Counted from the stretch's first letter, positions 1-11,444 are shown. The stretch: DNA of 64,000 nt from Cryptomeria japonica (GCF_030272615.1 NC_081413.1:719405867-719469866); one strand, 5' to 3'. Notes: generated by a model from the sequence alone, not told the origin. Made by a program: numbers and translations.

Positions 1-290
1 AATCAATGCATAACACATACCGGCATAGGATATGGAAAAGCTATTCAGAAAAACAATGTGACTTGTTATGCTTGTAACAAGATTGGACATATTGTAAAAT
101 TTTATAGAAGCAAGACATCACCAACAAATAACAAGGACCCAGTTTGAAAGGTAAAGAAAAGGTTGAAGAGGTAAAGCAAGAATTTTCAAAACAATGGATT
201 AGAAAGTCTGACATGAATGTTAGTGAAGCTATTCCTTCACCGATAGAATAGAGTATCACTCCACCGATAGGAGATTCTTCATCTAATTGA
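1..290 (+). pseudogene. A ORF1, C-terminal end with CCHC zinc knuckle
   Basis: Frame 1 from base 1 encodes the last zinc knuckle of ORF1 (CYACNKIGHIVKFY). The final Cys of the CX2CX4HX4C motif is replaced by Tyr, whereas element B keeps Cys. The knuckle frame stops at 145-147. A conserved Lys/Glu-rich tail of about 50 residues continues in another frame to a TGA at 288-290, with one in-frame TAG in the tail. Element C has the equivalent tail as open sequence, so it belongs to the ORF. In gag-like proteins such knuckles bind RNA. The upstream coiled coil and other knuckles are outside the window. Confidence 0.75.
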
Positions 291-593
291 GTAACAATCC
301 TTTGGGGGTATGGCAACAAATTGAAAAACATGCTAGTTTACCCTCGGTTGATGCTGAGAAGTTGGATTACTTCTTTACCGGTAGATGATTTAAGTTTTGA
401 CTTAACTGGTAGACATTAAATGTGGTAGTTGAAGGAAATAACATTATAAAGCAAGTGTTTTGGCCCTTTTTCATTCACCGAGCATTCAAATCTCTAGAGA
501 GCACAAAATTCCTGAGCGAAGCCATCCACTATGAATAGTGAAGCAAATCATCCAAGAAAATCATCCTAAAGGAAGATTAAGATATTTATAATT

Positions 594-3500
594 ATGGCTT
601 CTTCCTTTGCACTTGAATTCATTGCAACCCCTACTATGATCGAAGTTATTAAGCATCATAGACCCATGTTCAAACTTATTCCCAAAATTGCAAAGAAAGA
701 TGACACCCTAGGAGCATTTTCAAAAATACCTAAGGGAGTATTTTATGTAGAAGATCCTAGAATGTATATACATTGTCATATTGAGGAACTAGGAGCTGAA
801 TAAATAATGAACATATATAGAACTGTAATTTGTGATGAAAATGGAAATGTTAAACCGGAACACAAGATAGTGGAAACCCTAGGCTTTATGGACATTCTTA
901 GTATCCTTTATTTTCCTAAGGATGTGATAAGGATAGTATTGAGCAGAGTTCATGGAGAGTTCTTTTGGTTGGATTCCATCCATAAGATTACCAAAGAAGT
1001 AGTTAGGACAGTGACAGGCTTACCTTCCACCAGTAGTAGGCTTGATAAAACTAAAAAGGTTCCAAATGACATTGTCATGACCCTAACCAATGCAACATTT
1101 TATAAAAGATCCCTAAGAGTCAATGATGTGAAGGACATCAATGCTAGATTTGACACTATGATTCTTGGTTATAAGGCTACACATGCAAACAGACTAAACT
1201 TTGTTTCTAGCTTATGTATCAAAAGTGCATATGACATGGTGAATAACAATGCTATGATTGATGTATGTGAGTGGATAAAAGATGAACCGATAGACAATTT
1301 GAAGAAAATCAAAGGTGATAAGAAAGAAATATTCAGATTTGGCAACCTTCTTGTGTGTTTAATGTTGTACATTACCAAGCAAGTTCTTGGTATTGGTAGG
1401 AAAGACTTTGGTTTTGATATCCCGGTAGGAAAACAACTTCTAGACATACTAAACAACATGGGAGATGATAAGGAGAAAAACATAAATGAATATTTTCAAA
1501 CTTTGAAAGCAAAGATGAAGACAAGAATAAGGCTATCTCAAGCAATTGTTGATAAGTATCAAAAGGAGATATGCTTTGTGATCAAGAAAGATGAAATTTA
1601 GATGGAGATAGTTATCCCTAGGACTGTTTGGGTTACAGAGATAGAATATGAGGCAGATGACAACATAGTTGAAACCTATGCTAAAGCCCTCTTAGAAGCA
1701 CCTAAGGAACCAATTGAGAAATTTTTTGGCAATGCAAAGACCAAAGAAAGCAAAATCCAATTTGAGAAAAGAATCAACAAAACTGAACAAATAGTGAGGA
1801 AGGGAATAAGACAGGCAAAATCAATAAAAGAAGGTGTATTAAACAAAACTAGTATTAAGGAGAGTGAATTGGAAGGACTACAACTAGGAGCACATCTTTC
1901 ACCAATTGCTACCTCTTCTGATAGTGAAATACGAGCAGAGTTTAAAAGGGTAGTTAGGAAAAGAAAACCTTCATCAACACCTGCTCCTACACCAAAAAGA
2001 ACAAGGCAAAAACAACAGGCAGTTAGGGCTCCGGCAAGGAAGTTGACACCAAAGAAAAGGAAAGAAAAACTAGTTATTCCACCTTTGGACAAACTTCTAA
2101 GTGAAATAACTGAGGATGGGAAATTGAAAAATATCAGCAAGCTATACAACACACTTTCAAATGATGAAAAGGAGAGCATAGAAAATAGTGTAATCTTACA
2201 CTTAGACATCTATAATAAATTTTTGATGGAGATTGTTGATGATATACCAGATGACTTGTACAGAAGTTTAGAAGCTAGAAGGGTAGCTATTGTGGAGTTA
2301 GATAAAAAGATAAAAATAGAAAAACTACTTGTAGTTCACCCAGTGAATGCAACTCAAGAGATAGATGAATTAATCAGTGAGGCTAACCGGATAGTATTTT
2401 CAACCGGTCATCAACATGTAGCACTGATGGCAAGCAGAGTAAATGAAATAATAGAAAAGACTGCAGATCAGTGGGATATATTTTTTGTTGAAAAAGAAAA
2501 ACAAGAAGAGCTTAAGAGACTAAAGACTTTTAAAGTCTATCAAAAGGAAAAGGACAAGGATAAGGGGAAAGGTAAGGTAGGTGGACCTCCAAGAATAAAG
2601 GTGACAGATAACTTACCCCCACCTCCTTCTGATACTCCACCAGTACAAATTGTTGACACACAACCGACAACGAAGAGTATGGAAACACCACACGAGGATA
2701 CAAATCCTTATTCTGAGGTGATATACACAATTAACATTGACACACAGGAAGTCAATATTATGGTGGATAAGGAAGCAACTGACAAAAGAGATGTGGCAAT
2801 TGAGCCACCAGTAGGAAATACTGTAGTTGAAAACATTGGAATCGGGGCAGAACAACAAACTAAAAAAACAAATAAACCCCTGGACATAGGAAAGGAAGAG
2901 ACCACAAATGTGCATATTGATGCATCTACTAAGCCACCGACAACTATTGAAACTGAAAAACCTACTGAGTCACCGATAGTAGAAAATACAGAGGTAAACA
3001 AAGAAAAAATGGTAGTGGACACCACAGTAAAATCTTCAGAACCACAAACAGAGACACCATTAGGAGAGGACACTGAGAAACCGATAGAGTAATAGGTCCA
3101 TATTGAGAAAAAAATTGAGGAATAGGTAGAGAAACAAGCTCCTTCACAGACTGTGCCACCGACCACATCTGACAAGCCCAAGCCTTTAGTAGTAGAAATG
3201 GAAACTCAAACTGATTCTCTAGAGAAAGAGGAAAGCAAAGCTATCACAACCACCAGCGGTTTACAAATTGTAAAAATAGTTGGACAGTCATTCGAAACAT
3301 CCACGACTAAATTTAGACCTACAAATGTAATAGAGGTACTATTAGATTCAATAAAGAAAATAACTGAGTGCAATGCACAAGCTTATAAGGCTATAGATGA
3401 CACTTTACCAATTTTGAAGATGATAGCTCCAAAATGTAACATAGAAAATAAAGATTCTTTGAGCCAATTAGACACATTGTCTAAGTATATATCCGGCAAC

Positions 3501-4124
3501 CTAATAACACTAGATCAGCTAAATGAAGACACCTTCAGAGAGAAAATGAATAAAGAGAAAGAAAAATTCTTTAAGGAGATGGTAAAGAATAATAAGGAAA
3601 ATATGGAAACCTTATTACCGGTATTAGGCAAAGTAATCTTGGCCTTCAATAAATTGTATAGAGACACATGTAAAAAAAAAAATTTGACAAAAGACATAGA
3701 TAAAGAGATCGGCATAGCCCAAAAGGAAATAAATGATATTACTGACAACTTGATAGGTTCATCAGAATCAATATCAGTAATTAAACAGGAAATTATAGGA
3801 TTTGAAGAGAAAATAGAGAAGCTTGAGGAAGACAAGGAAAGGATAAAGGTTAAGGCAAAAGAGCTTAAGTGCGGACTAAGTCCTAAACTGGATATCCTCG
3901 TCTCTTTGAGAAAAGAGATTTCTAAGGCTTTTTTTCTAGGACTCAAGACACTGGAAGAGAAAATGCACTTTCTAACTGGTACAATTTAGAGAACTGAAGC
4001 AACAATAAAGGATAGTGAGAGGTTTAGCAATAGTCTAAATATTGCCTTAGCAAAAATTTATCAGATTGTAATCAACCGGTTACAAGGAACTAGACAGGAA
4101 CTACACTCAATTGACATTGAATGA
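594..4124 (+). pseudogene. A ORF2: about 1,176-codon unknown protein of a pol-less LTR element
   Basis: I do not recognise the family. One frame runs from ATG 594 to TGA 4122-4124 without a frameshift, broken only by stops at 801, 1599, 3090, 3093, 3123 and 3987. Residues about 1-335 look globular (motif VTGLPSTSSRLDKTKKVPND near residue 145). Around residues 455-490 is a basic, nuclear-localisation-like stretch rich in KRTR, KLTPKK. Residues about 650-850 are acidic and Pro/Thr-rich. The end (about 905-1176) is Lys/Glu-rich and probably coiled coil. I see no membrane segment, retropepsin, HHCC/DDE or YXDD motif. Homologues occur in B and C. At A's TAG at 1599 element B encodes Trp, so the break is recent. 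It may be a structural or targeting protein of the element; an env-like ORF of Sirevirus type is an alternative. Confidence 0.75.
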
Positions 4125-4290
4125 TAGCCTTTGTCATTGATGCCAAAGGGGGAGTAGTATTAGATGAGAAAAAGGATATGATAGAAGAGATCACCTACTC
4201 AGGCGAAGCACGCACACAATTTTGATAGTTTTGGTAAGATATTTTTTGGACAACACTTTTTGGATTTTTCTCATGAGTGTTGCCATCAAT

Positions 4291-4305
4291 GCCAAAGAGG
4301 GAGAT
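4291..4305 (+). other. Polypurine tract of element A
   Basis: A purine-rich run (GCCAAAGAGGGAGAT) lies directly before the LTR start TGTTGG. The same tract, CCAAAGGGGGAGATT, precedes the 3' LTRs of B and D. It would prime plus-strand DNA synthesis. Confidence 0.8.
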
Positions 4306-5037
4306 TGTTGGCAAATGCACACTCCAATGAGAAATTGTAGGTGATTGAAGGTATTTTCATTGATGGAAACCATACAATCCTATGACACTGGCACAAGCAC
4401 AGACACTGGCACCGGCACCCTGGCCGACAGGATTTTACTTATTGCAAAATGTAATTAATTGTAATATCTTTTTGAAAGCCGACAAGGCATATTGTAATAA
4501 GGCTAATATATAAGTATGAGATCTTAGAGAACATTTGTATGTAGTATGTATGATGGATATTAGATGTCAATACTAAGGCAGAGTTTGGAATAAGGTTTTG
4601 GAAGTTGTAGAGCTTAAACCAGTACTGGATCTGGCATAGCAGATGCCCTTTTGTAGTAGTACATGATATTGGATTTTATAATCCACTTTTGTAAGTCAGT
4701 GAGACTTCTCTTTTTGTATTTAAGCAGTGAGCTTTAGGCAGTTGTCCTTCCTGCATGTGCAGGCCCCTATTGTAATAGTAACATTCTCTTATTGGCTAGT
4801 AAGCGAATATTGTGGGTCACAAATCCCATCGAGGTTTTTCCCACACCAAGTTTCCTCTATAAATATTGTATTATGGTGTGTCTTTCATGTTTTGGTTGTT
4901 GTTCTTATTTACTACATTAAGTTTGGTTTACCGGTACACAGTTTTGGAATGCTTTTCATTTAATAATTCAAGAAAAATAATTAACCGGCAAGATACTGAT
5001 TCATCCCCCCCTCTCAGTATCTTTGGGAATCCTAATA
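4306..5037 (+). repeat. 3' LTR of element A (732 bp)
   Basis: It begins TGTTGG after the polypurine tract and ends ...CCTAATA, where B ends ...CCTAACA, so the terminal CA has become TA. It is about as long as and alignable with the two B LTRs (774 and 785 bp). Internal landmarks are a TATA-like box, a hairpin, a GGTTTTTCCC motif at 4833-4842 and a C-run before the end (TTCATCCCCCCCTCTCAG). The last of these is the reverse-strand form of the G-run seen in B, C, D, E, F and L. Confidence 0.88.
4717..4763 (+). promoter_or_regulatory. LTR core: TATA-like box followed by hairpin
   Basis: TATTTAAG (4717-4724) is followed by GCAGTGAGCTTTAGGCAG and then the perfect inverted repeat CCTGCA-TG-TGCAGG (4750-4763). 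The GCAGTGAGCTCTAGGCAG block recurs in the LTRs of B, C, E and L. From position, the box would set transcription start and the hairpin would lie near the RNA 5' end; this is inference. Confidence 0.5.
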
Positions 5038-5041
5038 GCCT

Positions 5042-6490
5042 CTAGATCCACTTTCTTTGTCTGGTTATAGTGGAAATTCTTATGTGCCAAATAATCAATG
5101 GCAACCACCTTATGCTCAAAATCTTGGTAATTATCAAAATTGGTATGGTTCTCAAGCCCAAGGGCAGGATTTTGGTAATCAAATACCATAGTGGCAGCAA
5201 CCACAAGGGAATTGGTATCCACCTCAAAGCCAAGGAAGTCAGTTTCAAGGAAATTGGCAACCTACTTCTCAATGGAGGGGGAGTTAGCCATGAAATGCCC
5301 AATCTTCTGGTTATCAACAGCCTATTCAGCAGCCACAACCTCCTGCAATAATGCCTCCTTCTACAGCCACTGCAGTTCCACCTAAGCCAACGCAGTTGCC
5401 TACTCAACCACTACCAAATCCTAATATTAAATCTCAGTAGCAACAACAAGCTTATTCAGCTAATCTTAATCAATACCCAACCTATTCTCTATCTCTAAGT
5501 GATATTCACCTCCGATCTGGGACAAAACTGCCTAATCCATCTCCTCCAGTTATCACTGAGGTACAAGAAGAACAAGAAATCTTTGATCCAATAGATGCAA
5601 TACCTCAGAAGCATATATTACTGCCATTTCCCTAGAGATTGCAAGAAAAGGAAGTTCCCACAGAGCAAGAGCAAGGCATTGATATTATAGATCAACTAAA
5701 GCATATTTGTGTTAAAATTCCATTGTTGCAAGCAATAAAAGATGTTCCCATATATGGTAAGGCACTGAGAGAAGCATATCTAAAAAAATTTGGTAGGAAG
5801 AAGAAGGATCCACAAATAGTGCATGTTATGGGTCAACTGACAAATATTATGTTAAGCAAGGTTGCAATTCCAAAATATTCTGATCCAGGTAGTCCTATGG
5901 TAAGTATAGTCATTAATGGCAACTAGATAAGAAATGTTTTAACTGATTTAGGGGCAGCCATTAATGTTATGATAGGAGAAGTAATGAAACAACTTGGAAT
6001 CAATAATCTAAGGCCTACACCCATAGTTCTATAGCTTGTTGATAGCTCTACAGTGAGACCTGATGGTATCATTGAGGACGTAGTGGTTATTTTGGATTCC
6101 TAGGAATACTCTGCAGACTTTATGATTCTATCTCCAAAAGCAATATTGGGAGGATATTCGGTGATTTTGGGAAGACCTTGGCTTGCCACAACTGATGCAT
6201 ATATTGGATGTAGATCAGGGGATATGACTATTTCAAATGGGAATTCTACAAAAACATTAGCCTTGTATTCTCATGCACAATGCTATCTTGATAAAAAACA
6301 AGTCGTTTGGCCTATTTTGGGAGAAGAATCTGAGGGAGTTGACTCTTTTAATCACCTTATGATGATTAATCGAGGGCCATTCATGCAATTACATGACGAA
6401 GAATCAATTCTTTATAAAATTATGATAAATGAGTTAATAGAAGAACAAAAATTGCAGGAGTTGGTGTTGGGACTCATTAAATTTGAGTAA
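5042..6490 (+). pseudogene. G gag C-terminal region and protease
   Basis: Frame 2 is continuous from 5042 to the TAA at 6488, with several in-frame stops (for example 5924-5926). The first part is a Gln/Pro/Asn-rich low-complexity gag tail. It is followed by SDIHLRSGTKLP and then PFP.RLQEKE, which leads into the conserved segment before the protease. The retropepsin carries DLGAAINVM at 5945-5971; Athila proteases use DLGA in place of DTGA. The downstream flap/C-terminal signature ILGRPWLATTDAYIGCRSG lies near 6155-6215. The protease would process the Gag-Pol polyprotein. Coding similarity ends near 6490, where block H begins. Confidence 0.85.
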
Positions 6491-8039
6491 TTTGAGAGGC
6501 CCATTTCAAAAAAAATTCTATTTCATTTGCAGAAAGGCACCTAATCTCATTCAGGTGGCCTAGTTAGAAAGAGGGTAAAATGGAGCCAGTTAATTTTCAA
6601 AGGGTAAGGCTTGGGATATGTGTCCTATACCTTTCATTTGGCCTATGAAGTGTTTTGCAACTTTCAGATTTCAATTTGGATCAATTTATCAGGTACCCAT
6701 TTCAAGGGGTGAGTTGAAAGTGCATGTTACGTGCAAATGCAGATTTTATTGAGTAGCCTACTTTGAGCTCCTATAACTTTTTCCCAGTTGATTGTCATAG
6801 TCAAATTCAAAGTGCACTAAATTCTATGCATAAAAGTGAGTCAACATGTCAAATTTCAAGTCTTTATGAATCCATTTGCTTAGTCTAGCAAGCTCAACCC
6901 GTTTGCAATTTATGGTTTGCACAAGTCCCTGTTTTGATAGCTAGTCAGAAGCTTCCCTTTGCACATGTGTAAAAGTTGCCCCGGTGAGTGTCATGTCAAA
7001 AAAAAATTTCCAGGCTATTCCTAGTATGAAGGACAAGCTATGTTTTAAATTTCAAGCTCCTACCAATCCATTTGATCAGTTTTCAAAAGGGTTTCTTGAC
7101 CCACCTTATTCAGTGTTTCGTATTTTCATTGCTACATCAGTTAAAGTGGCTATTTTCATGAGCACACTATTTGTACTCTATTAGCTTCCCAGTCAAACTA
7201 AGCATTCTAAGTTTTGATATGTACTTCAAGGTACCTATGCCTTAGATTTGAGGTTCTAGGGAGATTGTTTGATATTTTTAAGAAAGGCGTCATAAGTTCC
7301 CCGTGCATTGATTTTATCAGGTCCGCAGTGCTAACAAAGCCAGTTGGTCATCTTTGACCATTAATATTTCTTCACTTGGGATTCATCTTGAGAAACCACT
7401 TGGCAGAGTTCATGTTTGTGTATCAGAGTACACGCCTGTCAGTTTGCAAAGTCCAGGAAGGTGTTTTGACCAGTTTGAAAATTACATCTTTGCGATTAAA
7501 TGCGAAAATGTGGCGCAAGCGCTTGAAAGTTGTGAAACTCAGTTTGATAATCTAGAAATGTTATCGATCGATTATAAAGGTATGTTTAAGGTTTGTGAGG
7601 CATTTCAAAGGTCAGTTGCATGAAAATGAAATTTTTTTTAGTCGGAACCACTTTGGGGCCCGACTTGGCTCATGCCCGTGCATTGATTTTTATGGCAAAA
7701 ATGGTCTTAAATTCATGGCAATGCATATCACCATCAGCTCGGTCCTCATTAGGATCCTTTATGTTTGATTACAATGGTGAAGGAAGTAAGGTACTATGAC
7801 ATTCTAGGAATCAAAACCTTTAGGCATAGTGCCCAATCTTCCTAGCAACTGGCGCCCAATGAATAATGTTTTATTAAACTTCCAGGTAGATGCAATCAGC
7901 AGGTGTAGAGCCTCCTTCCTTCTCCCACATGTGAGAAGCCTTCAAAAGGTTTTAAACAATTTCAATTGACAAGGCTCTAGTTTTTTTTTAAAAGTAAATG
8001 AAATGGGCTGCATGGACTTTGAAGTTTAGATGGTGCTGC

Positions 8040-8500
8040 TGTGGGAAACATTAAAACTTTCAAATAGCAAATGCAGCCATTTTCCATCCTCCCTATGGCA
8101 TGTGGTGTTTGGCAGCAGTGAAACAATCCAAATGAAATGGCTCGTGTAAAGCCCAAATCCACGACTTTGCCAGCATCTTCATAGGCATGTGGTGGTTAAA
8201 CGGGGTTTTAAATTTTTTAAAGCAAATGCATTTGCCGTAGATGTTAAGAGGTATTAAATCTGAAGTTGTGCATTGTCATGTTGAAAGAGGTCAATGAAAC
8301 AGCAAATGCAACTGGCAATGTTGCCTCCCTCCCTTGCCCCACGTGATGGCTGAGAGAGGCAAGTTAAAAGGTTTTAAAATTTCAAGTAAATGCAGATTGG
8401 CAAGCATTTGGAGGAGTTAAAAAACTTTAAAGAAAATGCAAAGGGAAATGTTGAGCATTTCATAAATTTCCAAACAAATGCAATTTCCATCCTCTCCTCC
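8040..8500. repeat. Degenerate periodic AAATGCA repeat in block H
   Basis: The core (A)AATGCA followed by a purine/TTGCC context recurs at about 8068, 8223, 8303, 8389, 8433 and 8473. It is accompanied by GGTTTTAAA-TTTC and CATCCTCCCTCCCACG. Spacings are near 40 bp or multiples of it (about 156, 80, 86, 44, 40). It looks like an old, diverged tandem array. Confidence 0.4.
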
Positions 8501-8709
8501 CACGCAATGAGCAAGAAAGGCAAAGAACTTCCAGTCAAATTTCATTGGCAGTCATGAAAACACTCAGGAAAAATTTAAAAAATGCATTCCCAGGCAAAAG
8601 AGCATTGTCCCACATTGACTGGGTAGGGAAACATTTTGATATTTAAATATAAGAACACACTCATCTATAATGCCAAAGCTTAAAGGCTTTTGACGCATGG
8701 TGTCAGTTG

Positions 8710-9110
8710 GGTGCCAAGTGGACCCCACGTGTGCACGCGTGATTCTTGAGGCGACTGAGGAGGCTAGCTAACGACCAGGTGGACCCCACCATGTGCATGA
8801 TTCCCGAGGCAAATTACGATGTTTCGCGAAGTGAAGGTGCTCACCTGTTACCCATCACGAAGCAATAAAATGTTAAAGATCATGCAGGTTCATTGAAGAT
8901 CTATGGTCGACTTGTTTCACAAAGTGAAGATGCACACCAGTTACCCTTTCCAAAATGGCAAAAGGTGATGTGGTAGGTCCAAGTGGCAATCCGGTTGGCA
9001 GGTCCGAGTGAGGTGGCGATGACATGGCAGACAGGTGGCGGTCCACGAGGTGGTGATGTGGCAGACAGATGAGGTGTCATCCTAGGTGGTGAAAGGTGGA
9101 TTCATGAGCA
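8710..9110. repeat. GC-richer stretch of short diverged duplications in block H
   Basis: AAGTGGACCCCACGTG (8716) recurs as AGGTGGACCCCACC (8777). TGTTTCGCGAAGTGAAGGTG (8819) recurs as TGTTTCACAAAGTGAAGATG (8913). From about 8960 GGTGG and GATGTGGCAGACAG motifs repeat. Dyad-rich CACGTG and GTGCAC cores are present. No gene is visible. Confidence 0.4.
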
Positions 9111-10038
9111 AATCGCAAGCTGCCACGTGGTAGGGCATCAGCCCAAAAAATTGAGAAAAATTAAAGTTAAATGATATAGTTTTAACTATTGAAGAAAAAT
9201 AAAAAATTTAAATGATGGTTCACATGAGTGATTAATTTGCCCAGGGTTGTTTTTTTGCCCGAAATAGCAAGTATTATATACCATTAGAAATCTCTCGAGA
9301 TGAGGAATCCATTTATGAAGTTTGTTTTAGCAAACATGAGATATTTTGAGAGCAATTTCCATGGGAAGAAAATGAGACATTCTTGCAGTTATGGAAAAGG
9401 GACACTTAGCATGTTATGATGGAGTCTGATTTTTTCCCTCTCCTTCTTATTCCCATTTCTTCTCAATTGTAAGGGTTCCATAAATTTGGAGAAATGCTCC
9501 AGATTTTTATGGTTTCCAATTTTGAGTTTTCTTCAAGATTGTACAGGGCAATGTCCTTTTCTAGAGAATAGAGTATGATTCATGCTATAGGTGTTTCTAA
9601 TTGCAGGTTCTTGTGTATGTAAGGCATGCACAAATTCACATAGAATTTTTCTCTAGAGTGTGCTTTCATTTTATTCAAATCTGTTTCTTAAGGAGGATCA
9701 AATTTTTCATTAGCAATTGTGTCTATGAGTGTAATGCTTGTTTGTAGGTAATCTTCAAGGAAGATTTTAAACTCTGTGAGGAAACATTAATAAAATAGGT
9801 TTCATATTTTTGGATCTGATATTTTCTGTGGATAAGCTTAGTAATGCATTTATGCATGAATATTTCATGATGAAGATGTATATGCAGTGAGTGTTTTCAT
9901 TTTTAGTCTAATGTATGACTCTGTTTCCCTTGGATAAGGCACTGGTCTTGCAATTCTGGGGATTCTCAGAGATCTTAAAATATAAAATCAGAATATCTTT
10001 CTTTGTTTTCTATTCTGTGGAAATGTTCCACCTATCTT

Positions 10039-11179
10039 TGTTGGCATTTTGATGATGTTTTGATTGTCATTGATGGACACACACTTTCTTGATGTATGAG
10101 TTATGCTCAACCGATAATTGTTCCAACCGGTATTGTGTATTATTGAATGTATAGTCTTTAGACTATCGGTATTTTGCAAAAGATGTTTACCAGTCATAGA
10201 TTGACTGAAGAGTTCAAGCGGTATGGAGACCCCAAGCGGTTTGAGGATCACAAGCAGTACAAAGGACCCAAGTAGTAGTTAACTTTTGATCGGAACACTA
10301 TGATCTACCAGTCTTCATTTTTTACAACCGGTATTACTCTGTGATGAGTTACCAATCGGTATTACTGTAATGTGTGATGAGTTATCATCCACCGACACTT
10401 TGGTGGTGTGTTTGTGTCATGTTACCAAATGTGTCTAGATGCACTGAACCTAGGAAGTTGTAGTCTAATTCTATTGGACCGATATGAAATTAGTTTCCTT
10501 TATAAGGACATCATGTCTAGGGTTTGCATGTGAGATGTGTGATATGTGTAAGAGACAAAGTATAAGACATTATGCGATCATTGAAGAGAAGATTAGGTAT
10601 GTGTGAAGAGACATACTATGGAGATATTGAAGACCTAAGTAATGTTGAAATGCATTAACAATGAGCTAACAAGGATCTAATTAAGCATACTGTGCTATTG
10701 CCTAGATCATTCACTTGTTGATTACTAATATCTTCGACAAGTCTGAAACCCTTAACCGGGTAGGCCCAACAAAGAAATTGTAAATCCTCTAACAAGGTGG
10801 TTCACAACTGTGGATCTGAAATCCTTTAACAAGGTAGTCTTTAATAGGACTTATCTCCTAACAGAGATCTAGATTCCTAACAGGATCTGTTCTAGTGAAG
10901 AATATTGTATGACCTTAACCGATCTGGATTCTATTCTGCAGATAGTTACTTGTGAGTTTCTGCTCACCGTGGTTTTTCCCATTTGGGTTTCCACATCAAA
11001 TATCTTGTGTAATGGTGATTGTGCTCTTATGGGTGAATGTTTTGTTTTCTATTTGGTTTGCATTTATCTTAACTGGTTTATTAGTGAATCTGTTGCACCG
11101 GTTATCTACTAAACTATTTAAGAGTTTGTTTACAGTAATTTTTGGTATACTAATTCACCCCCCCTCTTAGTATTCATCA
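10039..11179 (+). repeat. Element I: solo LTR of a Copia-like family
   Basis: It starts TGTTGGCATTTTGATGATG and ends ...ATTCACCCCCCCTCTTAGTATTCATCA, the same start and C-run end as the LTRs of A-E. It contains GGTTTTTCCC at 10971-10980 followed by GGGTTTCCACAT, and many ACCGGT-like motifs as in A and B. No polypurine tract, PBS or coding sequence is attached, so it is probably a solo LTR left by LTR-LTR recombination. The flanks (ATCTT before, ATTTC after) do not form a clean TSD. Confidence 0.6.
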
Positions 11180-11444
11180 ATTTCATGCTTCAACTTAGTT
11201 GAGACATCAATGTAGATCTAGCCCATCTGCAGTAGCTTCCTAGTTGTTAAGCCTTATGAGATCTATCTGCTTTTATTGATGTTGTCATATGTGGGTAAAT
11301 GAGTTTGATTAGGTTCATCAAAGGGTGTCCCCCCCTAGGTCTGGCAAAACCTAAAGTGTAGGAGGATCAATTAGGATCCTATGTTATGTTGTCCAATTCT
11401 TGATATATGTCATAGATTGAAACTGGCCATTTCATAAAAGGATT
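11180..11444 (+). other. Unassigned sequence between solo LTR I and G RT leader
   Basis: All frames are closed. A C-run (GTGTCCCCCCCTAGG, near 11327) and a GATCAATTAGGATC palindrome are present. It could be the remainder of the inserted block or a decayed protease-RT linker of G; I cannot decide. Confidence 0.35.

Larger units (their letters stand above)
1..5037 (+). mobile_element. Element A: pol-less LTR retrotransposon, 5' part outside the window
   Basis: The visible parts in order are the end of ORF1 (zinc knuckle), a spacer at 291-593, the long ORF2, a polypurine tract and a 3' LTR. The 5' LTR and most of ORF1 lie left of the window. The same order and homologous proteins occur in complete element B (21726-28284, minus strand), which identifies A as a second copy of that family. 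No protease, integrase, RT or RNase H motif occurs between the knuckle and the LTR. A sits inside Gypsy element G: gag coding sequence of G starts directly after the LTR at 5038. The expected right-hand TSD (GCCTC at 5038-5042) cannot be checked because the left flank is missing. Confidence 0.85.
6491..10038. other. Block H: unclassified 3.5-kb insertion between G protease and RT
   Basis: The protease frame ends near 6490 and recognisable RT leader resumes only after about 11445, so this block and solo LTR I behave as inserted DNA. I recognise no coding domain. The largest open frame (7354-7623, +, 89 codons) matches nothing I know. The block contains short degenerate repeats, for example CCCGTGCATTGATTTT at about 7303 and 7676. 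It also has an AAATGCA-bearing periodic stretch (8040-8500) and a GC-richer duplicated stretch (8710-9110). Around 8605-8660 a TCCCACATTG motif followed by TATTTAAATATAAG resembles a plant LTR or Pol II promoter. I could not find paired terminal repeats or a TSD. Confidence 0.45.

Noticed and set aside
1676-3181. Several minus-strand frames over A ORF2
   Set aside because: They are shadows of the Lys/Glu-rich plus-strand ORF2; the plus-strand reading has homologues in B and C.
4727-4963. 78-codon frame in A LTR
   Set aside because: It lies wholly inside the LTR and is not conserved as a frame in the B LTRs.
7354-7623. 89-codon ORF in block H as a host gene
   Set aside because: There is no recognised domain, and it is flanked by diverged repeats and close to chance length; described only within the block.
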